Source of the DNA: Cyclaneusma minus
Taxonomy: Eukaryota > Ascomycota > Leotiomycetes > Marthamycetales > Marthamycetaceae
DNA: 64,000 bases
Direction: 5' to 3'
Assembly (NCBI GenBank): GCA_037179335.1
Contig: JAKZHN010000022.1
Location: 372,001-436,000, forward strand
Below, one piece after another: positions 53,798 to 64,000 of the stretch. The translations under genes and the position numbers were made by a program. The notes below the pieces were generated by a model. That model saw nothing but the letters and a program-made list of their open reading frames with translations. It was not told the DNA's origin and searched no databases. Within the stretch, counting starts at the first letter, position 1; each line of letters starts with the position of its first letter.

Positions 53798-54939
53798 ATG
53801 CCTCGGAGAGAAGTAATCGGCAAGGATGCCTTCGTCGTCGGGCGCAACGACGCGTCGCGAATCCCTCGAGTCTTGCGATTTCCGCTGCTGGTTGTCATGA
53901 GCCTGACGCTGTCTTCGCTGCTGTATTCGGTGACGCCGCGGGCTATGCGTTCGGAGCTGTCTGCTGTGAGCAGGAGCTTGAACTCGTGGGCTGAAGTGGG
54001 CGGACTTGTTGGAGTGCGACTGTGGGTTTCTCGCGAACGAAATTGAACTACAGCCTGGTACCAGGGATATATGCTGACATTAGTGAATTATTAGAATGGA
54101 GTTGGCCTTGTGTTGGGCGCTGAAGTTCGATGGCTATGATCTGGCAGCCATAAGTCTGCTATCACATGGTCCTCCCGTAAGCTATTCACACTTTGAACTT
54201 TTGCACCGGGAGACGTATTTTGTGTCTTGAGTAAAAGGCTAATATAAGATCCACACAGCTCTACCTCCTGTCAGCATTTTACAACATCAGCCCATCCACC
54301 ACCCTTACCTCCCTCGCCATCGACACCCTCACAACCTGCATCCCCTTCCGCGTCCTCTGCCCCCTCGCACCCGCCCACTCCGCCTCCTCATCCGCCAAAT
54401 CCCTCGCCCTCCCCAACCACGACCTAATCTCCGACACCTCGATCCAGCTCCTCACCACCCTCCTCGCCGCCGCCATTTACAGCGTCACTCTCTACGCCGC
54501 CTACGCCTCCTATCTCCCCACAACCCTCGTAACCTACTTCGACGCCCTCCCCTCCATCGCCGCAGCACACAGCTCCACCATCGTCACGCTCTTCCCTATG
54601 GCTTTCGCTCTTGGTCTTGCAGCTAAGAGCTTCATCTTCACGCCGTCTGTTGCGGCTGCCAATGTGCCGGAAAAGAAGAGGTTGGAGTTTGATCCGGTTA
54701 CGGCGACGTTGAGTGAACATGTGAAGTGGAATCTGACTCTTGGAGAGTATAGTCCCAGAGTCAAGATGGTGGTGGCTAGGACGGCGGCGCTGTGTGCGCT
54801 GTGTGGCGTTAATACTTTTGTGCAGACTGCCGTTACAGTCAACGGCGTGGAGCCGACGGGAGCGCTGGTTTATGCCGGGGTTTGGGTTAGCGCGGCTGCT
54901 TTGACGGGTTTGGGCTTGGGACTCATTGGTGCGGTTTAA
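53798..54939 (+). CDS. Conserved fungal multi-pass membrane protein
   Basis: Three exons, 53798-54021, 54095-54176 and 54259-54939, with introns of 73 and 82 nt, give 328 residues. The N-terminus MPRREVIGKDAFVVGRNDAS leads to a first membrane segment (VLRFPLLVVMSLTLSSLLYSV). Exon 2 supplies MELALCWALKFDGYDLAAIS and the junction SHGPP-LYLLSAFYNISP. Exon 3 has membrane segments around IQLLTTLLAAAIYSVTLYAAYASYL, ALGLAAKSFIF and a Gly/Ala-rich C-terminal hairpin (GALVYAGVWVSAAALTGLGLGLIGAV). Five or six membrane segments are likely. I recall related hypothetical proteins in other filamentous ascomycetes, but no function. The apparent break between the 53.8 kb and 54.6 kb frames is resolved by the two introns. 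Confidence 0.75.
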
Positions 54940-55897
54940 GGGGTCTCGGAGAACGATCGTATTGTGATCTTATAGAGGTAAGAATAAGAAGATTGAACAG
55001 AACTGGGTGATAGGTCTTGGTGAGCTGATGAGTGGTTTTGTATGGGCGGTAACTTTTCTGAAAAGGGGCAATGGTAACCTGGAGTTAGGGTGTGGGATTT
55101 AGGATCGGATGGTGAACGACAGCATGGTGGTCAAATGTCTCATGATATCCTTGAACTGAGAATTCCTACAATAAGAACGCGACATGCCAGCAATTCACAC
55201 GAAGCTTGCATGTCCGACCGTGTTTCCGCAGTTACCTGGTCATTTCAGGTGGAGGGTAGTGAGCCCTTGCTAAGTATTTATTTCTTCGCACAGCCTTCAC
55301 TCTAAGGTCTAATGTCAGGGTCTAGGGAAGGTCAAGGCCACCCATCATATCGAATGACCCTTCCCAAATCTCTCACAGGTTTGTTGCATGTCGAGTGACG
55401 GATGTTGAAAAAGTCGTTTTTGGAAAACTGCTTGCCAGGTCTTTGAGACTTAAACAACACAGGCTGATAGAGCGCGAAATTCTGTAATAAATGGATGTAT
55501 AACACGTCGATGTTTGAATAATGAACATCAGGGCCTTGTTTGATCGAATTGAAAAGATTCTGACTGTTTTGCTCTTTATAGAGAATAACGGGATTACTGA
55601 TCGATTCGCTTAGTGGATTCTCGCGTATAAACTTACGTTCACTTGACGAAAAATCTGGCGGCGACGCCGCGACAGGATATTGGCAACTCGACGAACAGAA
55701 ACGACTACAGCGTTACCTTCCATGTTAGTAGTTTTCGGAATTCAGCAATGCTTTCGAAAGTCGACTTTGAGTTGCTCATGGCCTCCTTTCAGTTTAATTA
55801 TAGAAAGCATCTGGTGTTATTGACCTGAAACTACCCCGTGGCCCCCTCTTATGCTTCCAGCCTCACATGAAAACCTTTCTGTCGTAGTCGCCCTCAT
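54940..55897. other. Intergenic, no supported gene
   Basis: Between convergent genes. Open frames are short. No repeat or RNA is recognised. Confidence 0.4.
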
Positions 55898-57330
55898 CTA
55901 CACCCCCTCCTCCCCATCCGGGCCATCTCCTCCCCTCTTCCCACACTCACTCTTATCCACCTTCCCCCTCCCGCTATTCCCTCCCTTCTTCTCACCACCA
56001 CCACCACCACCTCCTCCCCCTTGCGGACCCCTAATCTTCTCCCTCGGCGCCCTCCTCTCTTTCGCCCAACTCGGCAATTCCCCTTTCACAACACCGCCCT
56101 CACACAACACCCCCACATCTTCTTTCCACCCCATTACTTTCTGGAAATACTTCACCGGTAACACGCCTTCTTTATTACCGGCTGTCAGGATCACATCATT
56201 CGTGCTCATCCACCATTCGATCTCAGGGTTTTCTTGCAAGCAGCGTGCGATGTCGATGTAAATTAGTAGGTCTACGTCGTTGCGGAAACCCGAGATGACA
56301 CTCTTCTCGGTCTTCTCTTCGGCTGCTTTGTCGTGGGCTTGCTGTTGAGAGGTGCTAGGTTGAGGAGCGCTGGATTTCTTGCCGGGTAATGAAGGTAGGC
56401 CTTTGGCGAAATGCGCATGCATCCGACCCATCGGCTTGATGCCGCCACTCTGCAGAATTAGTGGCCAGGTGGCAAAATAAGTTCCATGAACCACTATTTC
56501 AGGGATACTGGATGGGTTGGAGAGGGTGATGGGGGTGAGATGCGCTGTTGATTCGAGCTTGATGCTGTGGCCTTGGGTTGCGCGGATGGCGTAGTCTGCT
56601 GGATCTGCCGTTGGGGGGATGGCGGAGGGATCAATGTTAGAGGATGATGCGGGTGCTGGTGAGGAGGAAGATGAGGGGACTACTGGCGTAGATGATGGGG
56701 AAAGAGATTTGAGGGCGAAGCGCTGTTTGGCGTTGCTGCTGACGATGGAAACTATTTCCGGGAAGGTGATGGAGAGGGATTTGAGGCGCTGATGGCGGAG
56801 CTGAAAGAGGGTTAGTATCGGATATCATAATATGAAGGTTTCCTCCGAAGTAGAAAGCAGAAAGACGTAGGAAAAGGGAGTAAAAGCCGCCGGTGCAAGA
56901 ATTTGGTACTCCGTTTTCACAGCATCGTCCCAAGCAGACTTCCTATCCCCAGCTCTTCCTCAACCACACTGCTCATCCCATCCTCTACAGTTCCAACTCT
57001 CACTCCACACCAAACGACGAAAGACGAAAAGACAACAGGAATTCGCAAACTCACCAACTCCTCACACCCCACATTTCCCTCCCCATCAATCTTCAAGCCC
57101 AGCGCCTTCGCATCATGCCTCAAGATCTTACTCAAACACTTGCTCACCACCATCTCCCTATCCTGCTCTCTTCCACCTCCACCTCTACCACCTCTTCCTC
57201 CAGCATCTCTTCCACCCCTTCCCCTTCCCCCACCTCTCCTGCCGCCTCCTCTGCCACGATTCCCCAAACCTGAAGCAGAAGGCTCGAAGTCGCCGGACTC
57301 GGCTCGCGATGCAGCTGCAGCAGCGTCCAT
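55898..57330 (-). CDS. TPT1: tRNA 2'-phosphotransferase Tpt1
   Basis: Two exons, 57055-57330 and 55898-56800, with a 254-nt intron (GTGAGT...CTAAC...TTCAG), give 392 residues from the ATG at 57330. Tpt1 removes the 2'-phosphate left at the splice junction by fungal tRNA ligase, transferring it to NAD+. Family motifs are SKCLSKILRHDAKALGL, YAIRATQGHS, IVVHGTYFATWPLILQSGGI followed by KPMGRMHAHFAKG, and DVDLLIYIDI. The N-terminus is an RGG-rich region (about residues 25-53) that may bind RNA. Between strand elements there are Ser/Pro-rich inserts, and near the C-terminus a nine-Gly run with a basic tail, so it is longer than the roughly 230-residue yeast enzyme. The open frame extends upstream to 57678 with in-frame ATGs, so an N-terminal extension cannot be excluded. 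Confidence 0.9.
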
Positions 57331-58457
57331 TTCCCTCTGTTTTTGCTTTGCAAATTCCCCAACTCTTTCTGTCGGTCCACTACCTTTAGTTTTGCGAGTC
57401 AGAAGGACGGGTGAGGTATGGAGGTCGTGGTGGTCTCCTTTGTAAAACCAGGAGGCTGGAGTTGGGATCACTTCGATTTGCGCTCCGAGTCCGTATTTGA
57501 GGGTACATGTATTGAGGAAAGACGATGATGGAGAGGAGGCAAGTCGAGGGGTGCAGAGGGAAAGCGAAGCCGCCGCAGGAGAAAGACGATGCAGGCAGGT
57601 GCGAAGGTGAGTCATGTGACTCTTCAGACTCTTCTCTCTTCTTCGTTTCAAAGACTTTGCGCGCAGCGCAGCAGGCACGGTCTTTGAAAACTGAGGAATC
57701 GCAGGTGCTCGGGAGGTGAACGAGCGAGGCTAATTTGTTTGCTGCAAATGCATCACCGCTGGATTTAAATGTTGTGGTCAATGATGCTTATGTTGCTTGT
57801 CGAGCTTGTTTCGTCCGATGAAAAAGGTTTGGTCCTCGCTTGCGGTCGTGGATTGCGGGCCGCGCCGTCGCGGCAACGGCAGTTTGGCAAATCGTCAAGG
57901 AAGTCACCTAAGGGACCCTGTTGTCTGGGCCAACAATGCTAGCTTTTGACATGGAAATCAGATATTTCAGGCAAATGCCGAGATTGAGAAAAACTTCCTG
58001 ACTCCCGAGTCTCCAGGGATTTACTAATTACTAGTTGTTCTTGCAGTGTTGCTAACCAAACTTGGAGCTTGCCCAAAACTTAGATCTTATCAACTCAGTC
58101 TCTTCTTAACGCTCTCACTCTCACTCACAATTCAGAAGTCCCCAGAAAGTATTGAAAGATGGAATTATGATCAATACGTCACTAATTTTGCAACCGTCTT
58201 GCTATACATGCCCTAGTGTTCTGTTCAGCCCTGTTGTCTGAGCCACAGACATCATGCCTCCTGAAGATAGAAAGTAAAAAAACAGCGCCGTAGCCTTTGG
58301 CCCTGTCAGGGGTGCTTGCCAAGCTCGAATAGATCCCCCAAAAAAAACCAAACGAATATGGTATACCTCACTCCAAGCGCCTAGCAATTCATCACATCAT
58401 TAAGCATCATTCACTCAAGCCTGGCCCGGAACGTAGAAACTCCCGCTCTCACGAGAG
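57331..58457. other. Intergenic, no supported gene
   Basis: The first 350 bp stay open in the TPT1 frame and may be leader or extension. The rest, to the end of the second C2H2 gene, shows no features. Confidence 0.35.
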
Positions 58458-60129
58458 TCAATGAGTTCCTCCCCTTCTCCTCCTGCCGCGACTCGGGCCT
58501 TCGGGTCGTTGGGATAGCACTTCTCTGAGCTGCGGATCGTCTTTGTCTTTATCGACATGGTGGACTCGGACGTGTCTGTTTGAATTGCAATTAGTCAAAT
58601 CTGAAATTTTGGTTTCGTTGAAATGATGAACTCACCTCTGGAGATTATCAGGCCGCGGGTATTTGTGTTCCCGATCTCCCACGCAAAAGGGGCAGACGTA
58701 GCCGGGCGACTCATGCACGAGACCATGGCGGATCATTTCGTTTTTTCTCTTGAAGCCTTTGCCGCCTTCGCTTCGGGGACAGCCTTTGACCGTGCAGTAG
58801 TGAGGCCGGTTGGAGGAGTGCACGTTGGCATGGGAGTTGAGAAGATACTTTGATTTTGTTAGTCTACTTCCATATCGACAGAACTTCATCCAGTGGCAGA
58901 ACGTTATCCACCGACAAGAGATTTCTGGAAACGACAGAGAAATCTGGGATCGACAAACTTACTTGGGTTTGAAATGGTGCCGCATTACACGAAGGATATG
59001 TACACTGAAAACCGCCAACTTGAGGATTCGTAATCCCATCAATACTCATTCGATCGATCGGGATACTCCCAGGAGTCGACTGATCAGTACTTGTGCTCGG
59101 AGTATCTGCAGTCGAGGAGTAAGGACTCGTCGTATCAACCTGCGTTGAGGGACGACGGAATTGGTGACCGAAGGTGTACTGAGGGCTCGCAGTAGTACTG
59201 ATTGACCGTCTACTAGGTGAAGGCAATTCACGACGAAAGGGCTCGTTTGGAGACATTGGTGGAGAGACATTGCCGCTCACTGAAGAGTGGTGGAGCGTAG
59301 AGAAAAGCGGTGGTGGACCAGGGGGAGACTGTGAGAAGGAATGGCGATGCTCCATTTTGAGTTCATTATCAGACGTTTTGCTGGTTGTAATATTTGTCGC
59401 AGCTTCGGCCAGCTGTTTCAAGTCCAAACCACCCAGAGCACCCAGAGTTGAGCTGATAGAAGGCAAGGTCACGTTTCCATTCATCTTATCAGACTTGGGT
59501 GATGGTTGCTGAATCGGAGCGAGTTCATCATTTGTCTTGATAGCCGGCAGTGGTGATACGTGAGAGCCATTAACGGCCGGTGGACTCGACAAATGCGACT
59601 CTAGCAGCTCCGACTGGGAAGTCTCCTTTCCGTTGGCCATCGGAAATCCATTGCGTTCAACTGGGAGCGGGACGACAAAGGTGTCTACCGCAGGCTCTGT
59701 TGGGACGGCCGGTTCCTGCTTCACACCCAAGTTGAGAGCACCCGCAGCCAGAGCAGCCAACTGCGCCTGGCTATTCAACTGTGCCCGACTGTCCTCCACC
59801 ACCGCGACGCCCTTTGGTGGCTCATCGTCCTCGTCGTCCGACGGCAGGCCTTGCGTGGCGGCCAGACGAGCAAGATCAGGCCGGCGACCGTTATCCAGGA
59901 AGGAAATCAGCACGGCGTCGCCTTGTGCAGGCACAGGACCGAATTTCTGGCGAGCCAAGGGTCTGCCTGTCTGGTTCTGCGGCGACGACGGAGGAGAGAC
60001 CTGCGAGCGGGGTATGTCGAAGGGAGGCGGCGAGGGAGACGGCTCAAGATTGGGACGTCGGGGCTCCATCTTGGGGCTGTCGCATACAAGGGCATCACGT
60101 TCGGGATCAAAGTACAGTGCGGTCATCAT
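58458..60129 (-). CDS. C2H2 zinc-finger transcription factor
   Basis: Three exons, 58963-60129, 58636-58847 and 58458-58575, give 498 residues from ATG 60129 (MMTALYFDPERDALVCDSPK). The first 370 residues are disordered and Pro/Ser-rich with short conserved patches (FGPVPAQGDAVLISFLDNGRRPDLARLAA; SSTLGALGGLDLKQLAEAATNI). Three fingers are in the C-terminus: FQCTYPSCNAAPFQTQ-YLLNSHANVH (spans intron 1), HYCTVKGCPRSEGGKGFKRKNEMIRHGLVH, and YVCPFCVGDREHKYPRPDNLQRHVRVHH (spans intron 2). Both introns thus cut within fingers. The tail ends RGRRRRGGTH. A nuclear regulator is expected; targets are unknown. A 3.2-kb gene-free region lies upstream, consistent with a large promoter. Confidence 0.85.
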
Positions 60130-63100
60130 GGTATCGAGAACGCCATGGACAGACAGCGGTCGGATCGGGAGAACTGGGAGTCGACGACAACATGGGCTCA
60201 GCAACGGGGGGCGCTGCGTGCAGGAGCAGAGAGGGAGAGACGCGCAAGGCAGTCATCAGAGAGGTCTCTTGCAGTTTGGAGCGTTGCGGCGGAACTGGGG
60301 ATAGGTCGAATGGAGCCTGGAGCAGCACCAGCGGAGAATCAGACGTGGCCCGAGCGTCCTGAGGCTACTTTTTCGAGATTGACTTTGCCGTCTGCCGTAC
60401 TTTCAGAGGGGTACATCAGCTAACCGCAGCCAGAGAGAGCACGCCGACAAGGAACACATACCTGAGCACCGCGACATACACTTTATTTGTGTTGCACCAA
60501 CATGGCCGCTGAAGCGAAATTCCGTTGAGGCTCCAGGTCTGCCGTGCCGTCGCCTCATTCTCAATCAATGGTCCCCTCGTCCCCCAGAGTTGGGGGCTGG
60601 ACCACCCCCCCAGCCACCGAGATGCACCGACGTGCCAATCAGCCACGGCCCGGCCAAGCTTCCCCTCACTTCTCACTAATTAAACCAGTTACATGTATTA
60701 TTCGCTCTTCAGGGTTGAACACTGGGTGCCGCTACTCCCCACACCCTCACTACATGTAGCCAAGCTCACCACATCCCCAAGCTCCAAGGCCGGGATCGAT
60801 GTGGAACCACGGAATGCGGCTCGCGACATCCTGCTCTCCGCCACCACTACTCTGTCCACCAAGAACACACATGAAGCCGCGCCATTCGGCAGAGCTGAAA
60901 ACGGCCTGCTGTGCTCACCCAAACACCGGCCGAGGTAGTCCAAGCGAGGCCGACGAGTTGGCCGGTCCAGTCTCACTAGCCGAAGAACATGTATCAGAGT
61001 GGGGACCATACAGACTATCGCTGACCAAGTGACGGCCATATGCCATTTCCACGTTACATGTACCACTTCTCCGCAAACCAGAGACACCCACACTTGAACC
61101 AGTCTCAAAGGCCCAGTGGTGCGAAAAAGCCGCACTATCTTGGCCAGAGAACTTGCTGCCATTCCCCGCCTGCTTCGACGGCCATCTTCAATCTTCACTG
61201 GCCTCCAAGCCGCCGTCCACGCCCTCCTCTTAACCCTCAGCGAATGGCAGCTTGCTGCAACCCTCGCCCGCGCCCCTGAAGTCTGGACAGCACACAGAAG
61301 CATTCGGATTCCGCAAGAGAGCAAAACTGATCTCGCCGTGCTGCATGACAGACTTCCACCGACTGGGCAGCACCCAGGCAGCATGGCATGGTCCCATTAG
61401 AAAGGTGTGGGGTAAAGAACGCCGTGGCAACCTCCCCAGCAGCCAAGTGGTGCAGCGAGCGCCAGACCAGAGAGAACAGAGGATCGATCATCGTGGTGTG
61501 TGCCGGCCTGCTGTCCTACTTGAGCTTAGTCGTTGAGGCTGATTGGAGGCTGATTATCCAGACCCCGGTCGGGACTGTTGCGACGCAGCTTTCAGCCGCC
61601 AGCTGCTGCACATGTTTCTCGTATCGCACTTGTTGGATGATACAAGTGCCGAAGTACTGCTATAGAAAGACTTGTAGCTTTTCGGTGAGAGAAGTGGGAA
61701 ACAGATGAATAGGAGAACTGACAAGTGTCCAAGCTCCCTTTTCTGACGAATTTCAACGACTTCAAATGGTGAGAAAAGGGAGCTTCCACTTCACTTACTT
61801 CATATGACTGCAATTCGTCAGTCTGCAGACGCTGACTTCCCCGCCCCCGGATTCTGCCCAGATTCCTTCCCGAGCGCCCCGGAGGCTCCATGCAGAGTGA
61901 AGTGTTGGTATACTATTTGGGGCTCCGTTAGGCTCCGATAACAACGAAACGGCATCTCCATGCCCCAAGACCCAAGCTTTGTTGGTATGAGTAGTGACTC
62001 ACTAACTACTCCTGGTACAGAAAGTCCACGCAGAGGGAATCTCGACCCTATCTCGACCGTTTCGGCGTTTCCTGTATTTTCGGTCAACGCAGAGGAGCAT
62101 CACTGATTACATGTACTGACGTAGCATCGCAGATTACAAAGCGCCCGACGTGGTATTTCTATTTCAAGGCCGAGATTTCAAATTCAGCTTATATTTAGTA
62201 ACTAGGTTGCTCAGGTACTTTGAATGCTGAAGGTATACTACCAGTCTGTTCGATATTTGCAAGCCTTCGTATGATTATTGCTGTGGGTTATGCCAAACAG
62301 GGTGTGGGAAACTAAAGGGGAAAAACTCAGACTTAAGTTTATAAATTTAAGTTTGGTACGGACTAAAGGGTCCCAAGTTTAGTTTTAATGAAATTAACGG
62401 AGTTCAAGTTTAGTTCCAACTTATCTAATATCTAGAAGTTTTTGAGTTTCTCACTTTCCCGCACCCTGAACTGCCAAACACGCGCAACTCACCAACTTCT
62501 CACAGTCACGGCGTGTTTCCGAAATCCTGCGGCATTTACTCAACTTGGAAAAACACAAAATCGGTTACCGTTGTCGTAAAGCCTGCAAAGCAAGGTCAAA
62601 CGCAAGTACCTAGAGTGATCACTGGACAAATAAAATGAAAACCAGGTCTGGTGTACAGACATTACAACTCTAGTCTCTACAGGCTGTGTGTGGTCTTCGA
62701 GCTGACCGAAGTCATCTGGTTCAGTACATTCACGAGTACCAGACCACCAAGCTCACTGAGACAGGAGTATCATACCAAAAATAAGGTAATTGATTTATTA
62801 GTAGTTTGGTACCTATACAATCTACCGAGAGCAACCGACTACCGAGGCGATGGTCATTGATCAGGCTTCTCGAATTCGAGCTGTCACGCAGACAGACCTT
62901 CACAGAATCGCGGGATCTAATATGTTCCAGCTCCAGCATCTACAGCTCCTAGTAGTTTTCAAAATCATACAACTTGTTCTCAATTTTCCTGATCCAGACT
63001 TTTTAATCATGCCCGTTGCAAGAAGAGAGCAGACGCAAGTCGGATGACAGGTAAACAACACTTCTGCCCTACCGTTTCCATCCCTGTCCCATTCAGTCGT

Positions 63101-63286
63101 AGCTCCTCTCAGGAAACCAGAAAAAAACTATAGGTAGGTACGCAGAAGCAAATGCCCAGCCCAAAACACCATTCCATGCCCTCCTTAATCATGCAAAAAA
63201 CCACACACAACTCCCCAGACTCCCCCGCACAGACCAGTACAAAAGAAATGCATGCATTCAGCACCCGCGCGTCGCAATCCAGGCAT
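60130..63286. other. Long intergenic region
   Basis: Over 3 kb without a supported gene. It probably contains the promoter of the C2H2 gene at its left end. A strong hairpin lies at 61731-61785. Bases 62320-62440 are AT-rich with repeated AAGTTTA words. Open frames on both strands in 60.4-61.5 kb overlap and show no family features. Confidence 0.4.
61731..61785. repeat. Perfect 14-bp inverted repeat with 27-nt loop
   Basis: AAGCTCCCTTTTCT at 61731-61744 is the exact reverse complement of AGAAAAGGGAGCTT at 61772-61785. Pairing resumes further out as AAGTG (61723-61727) with CACTT (61787-61791). It could be a transcript hairpin, a tiny MITE relic or a dimeric protein site. Confidence 0.75.
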
Positions 63287-64000
63287 TCACATATGTTCCA
63301 CCGGCTCCTCCGGCAGCAGTTCCTCCACCCTCTCCGCCTCCCGTGCCCACCTCTTCAGCGGCGGTCGCACAATGCCATTGAACAAGAAGGTGCCGTACAC
63401 GAGCAGCACGAAACCTAGCACTTGCAGCCATTTGAAGGTTTCCCAGCCGAGACTGAGGGACACGATCCAGATGAAGAGCGTGCGGCAGGTGTCGATGGTG
63501 GAGCGGGAGGTGGCGGATACGGTGCGCGTTACTGAGAGGCCGAAGAAATTGAATCCGCTGTTTGGGGGGTATGTGTGTTAGAATAGATATTTTGCAGAAG
63601 TCTCGAGTACATAAGAAAGACGTGGGAGATCTTGGGGGTAGGGGTGGAAAGCACTACGGGAAACGCCAGGGGGGGTTGAAAAGTAGCTAGCGATGATGCC
63701 AGCCAATACGAAGGATTTTTGAAAGGGGGAGGTAAGGGGGAAAAGAGCGAATGCAACATACCCAATGCTAACCATAATCAGCAAACTGCTCACCCAAATC
63801 GCCCTATAACTCGTGATTTCCCTCCAGCCCTCCACAGCATCAAAATACCCATACTGCCCCTGCGCCGTCCTGCCCTCGACCAAATGCATAACAATCATCC
63901 CCACCAGCGTAACCGCAAACCCAAACAAGCCTTCCCACCCCACAACCTTCAGCGGTTCCAGCGCATACTTCTCCAAAATAAACTCCTCGGTTACAAACTG
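63287..64000 (-). CDS. SLC35F6-like nucleotide-sugar/drug-metabolite transporter, 5'-truncated
   Basis: Visible exons are 63762 to the window edge and 63287-63557, with a 204-nt intron (GTATGT...AACAG), giving the last 169 residues. The gene starts outside the window. Membrane segments are visible at VVGWEGLFGFAVTLVGMIVM, AIWVSSLLIMVSIG, TLFIWIVSLSLGWETFKWL and LGFVLLVYGTFLFNGI. The motif order GYFDAVEGWREI...GFNFFGLSVTRTVSATSRSTIDTCRT matches SLC35F6-type proteins of the drug/metabolite transporter superfamily. Human SLC35F6 is lysosomal/mitochondrial with an uncertain substrate. The C-terminus (PPLKRWAREAERVEELLPEE) is charged and cytosolic-looking. Confidence 0.85.

Noticed and set aside
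59633..60423. Three overlapping plus-strand frames of about 190-220 codons
   Set aside because: They lie antisense to the conserved coding sequence of the C2H2 factor and its leader, with no domains.

Overview
The window is nuclear DNA of a filamentous ascomycete (Pezizomycotina). Evidence is the gene set (uricase, Clu1, Sen15, Tpt1, a Fre-type ferric reductase, 2EXR, DUF2985 and DUF3602 families), mostly short introns (about 47-280 nt) with GT(A/G)AGT-like donors, CTAAC/CTGAC branch sites and (C/T)AG acceptors, and one AT-rich transposon relic that looks RIP-mutated. I could not narrow the class or species from sequence alone. Exon structures were assembled by hand from splice signals and reading-frame continuity. 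They are predictions without transcript support.

Left part (1-17 kb): the 3' end of an unknown gene, a low-complexity hypothetical gene with internal duplications, a five-AT-hook chromatin-type protein carrying an identical 117-bp tandem duplication, the mitochondrial ribosomal protein mL50 gene divergent from a Cys-rich single-pass membrane protein gene, a complete three-exon uricase gene with a recognisable purine/nitrogen control region, two tandem 2EXR-domain paralogs, and a 76-residue Cys-rich protein.

Middle part (18-41 kb): a six-exon TBC-domain Rab-GAP divergent from a protein with FGDF/WGDF motifs (possible clathrin-adaptor accessory factor), a repeat-rich intergenic block, a DUF2985 membrane protein flanked on both sides by similar degenerate short-period arrays, SEN15 converging on a six-exon zinc alcohol dehydrogenase gene, a decayed LINE fragment, a Yippee gene, a ferric reductase gene, and a large unrecognised nuclear-looking protein gene.

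Right part (41-64 kb): the clustered-mitochondria gene CLU1, a 14-copy minisatellite of about 24 bp, a DUF3602 gene with GRGGAGN motifs, a C2H2 factor whose finger is split by an intron, a conserved multi-pass membrane protein gene, the tRNA 2'-phosphotransferase gene TPT1, a second C2H2 factor, and the 3' part of an SLC35F6-like transporter gene at the right edge.

The genes are mostly housekeeping and do not form a biosynthetic cluster. Two members of the tRNA-splicing pathway (SEN15 and TPT1) lie within 30 kb of each other. I found no CRISPR array, no intact mobile element and no convincing new multi-gene system. The most unusual content is the repeats: coding tandem duplications, paired short-period arrays, the minisatellite, the repeat pair around a tRNA-like relic, and the RIP-like LINE remnant.
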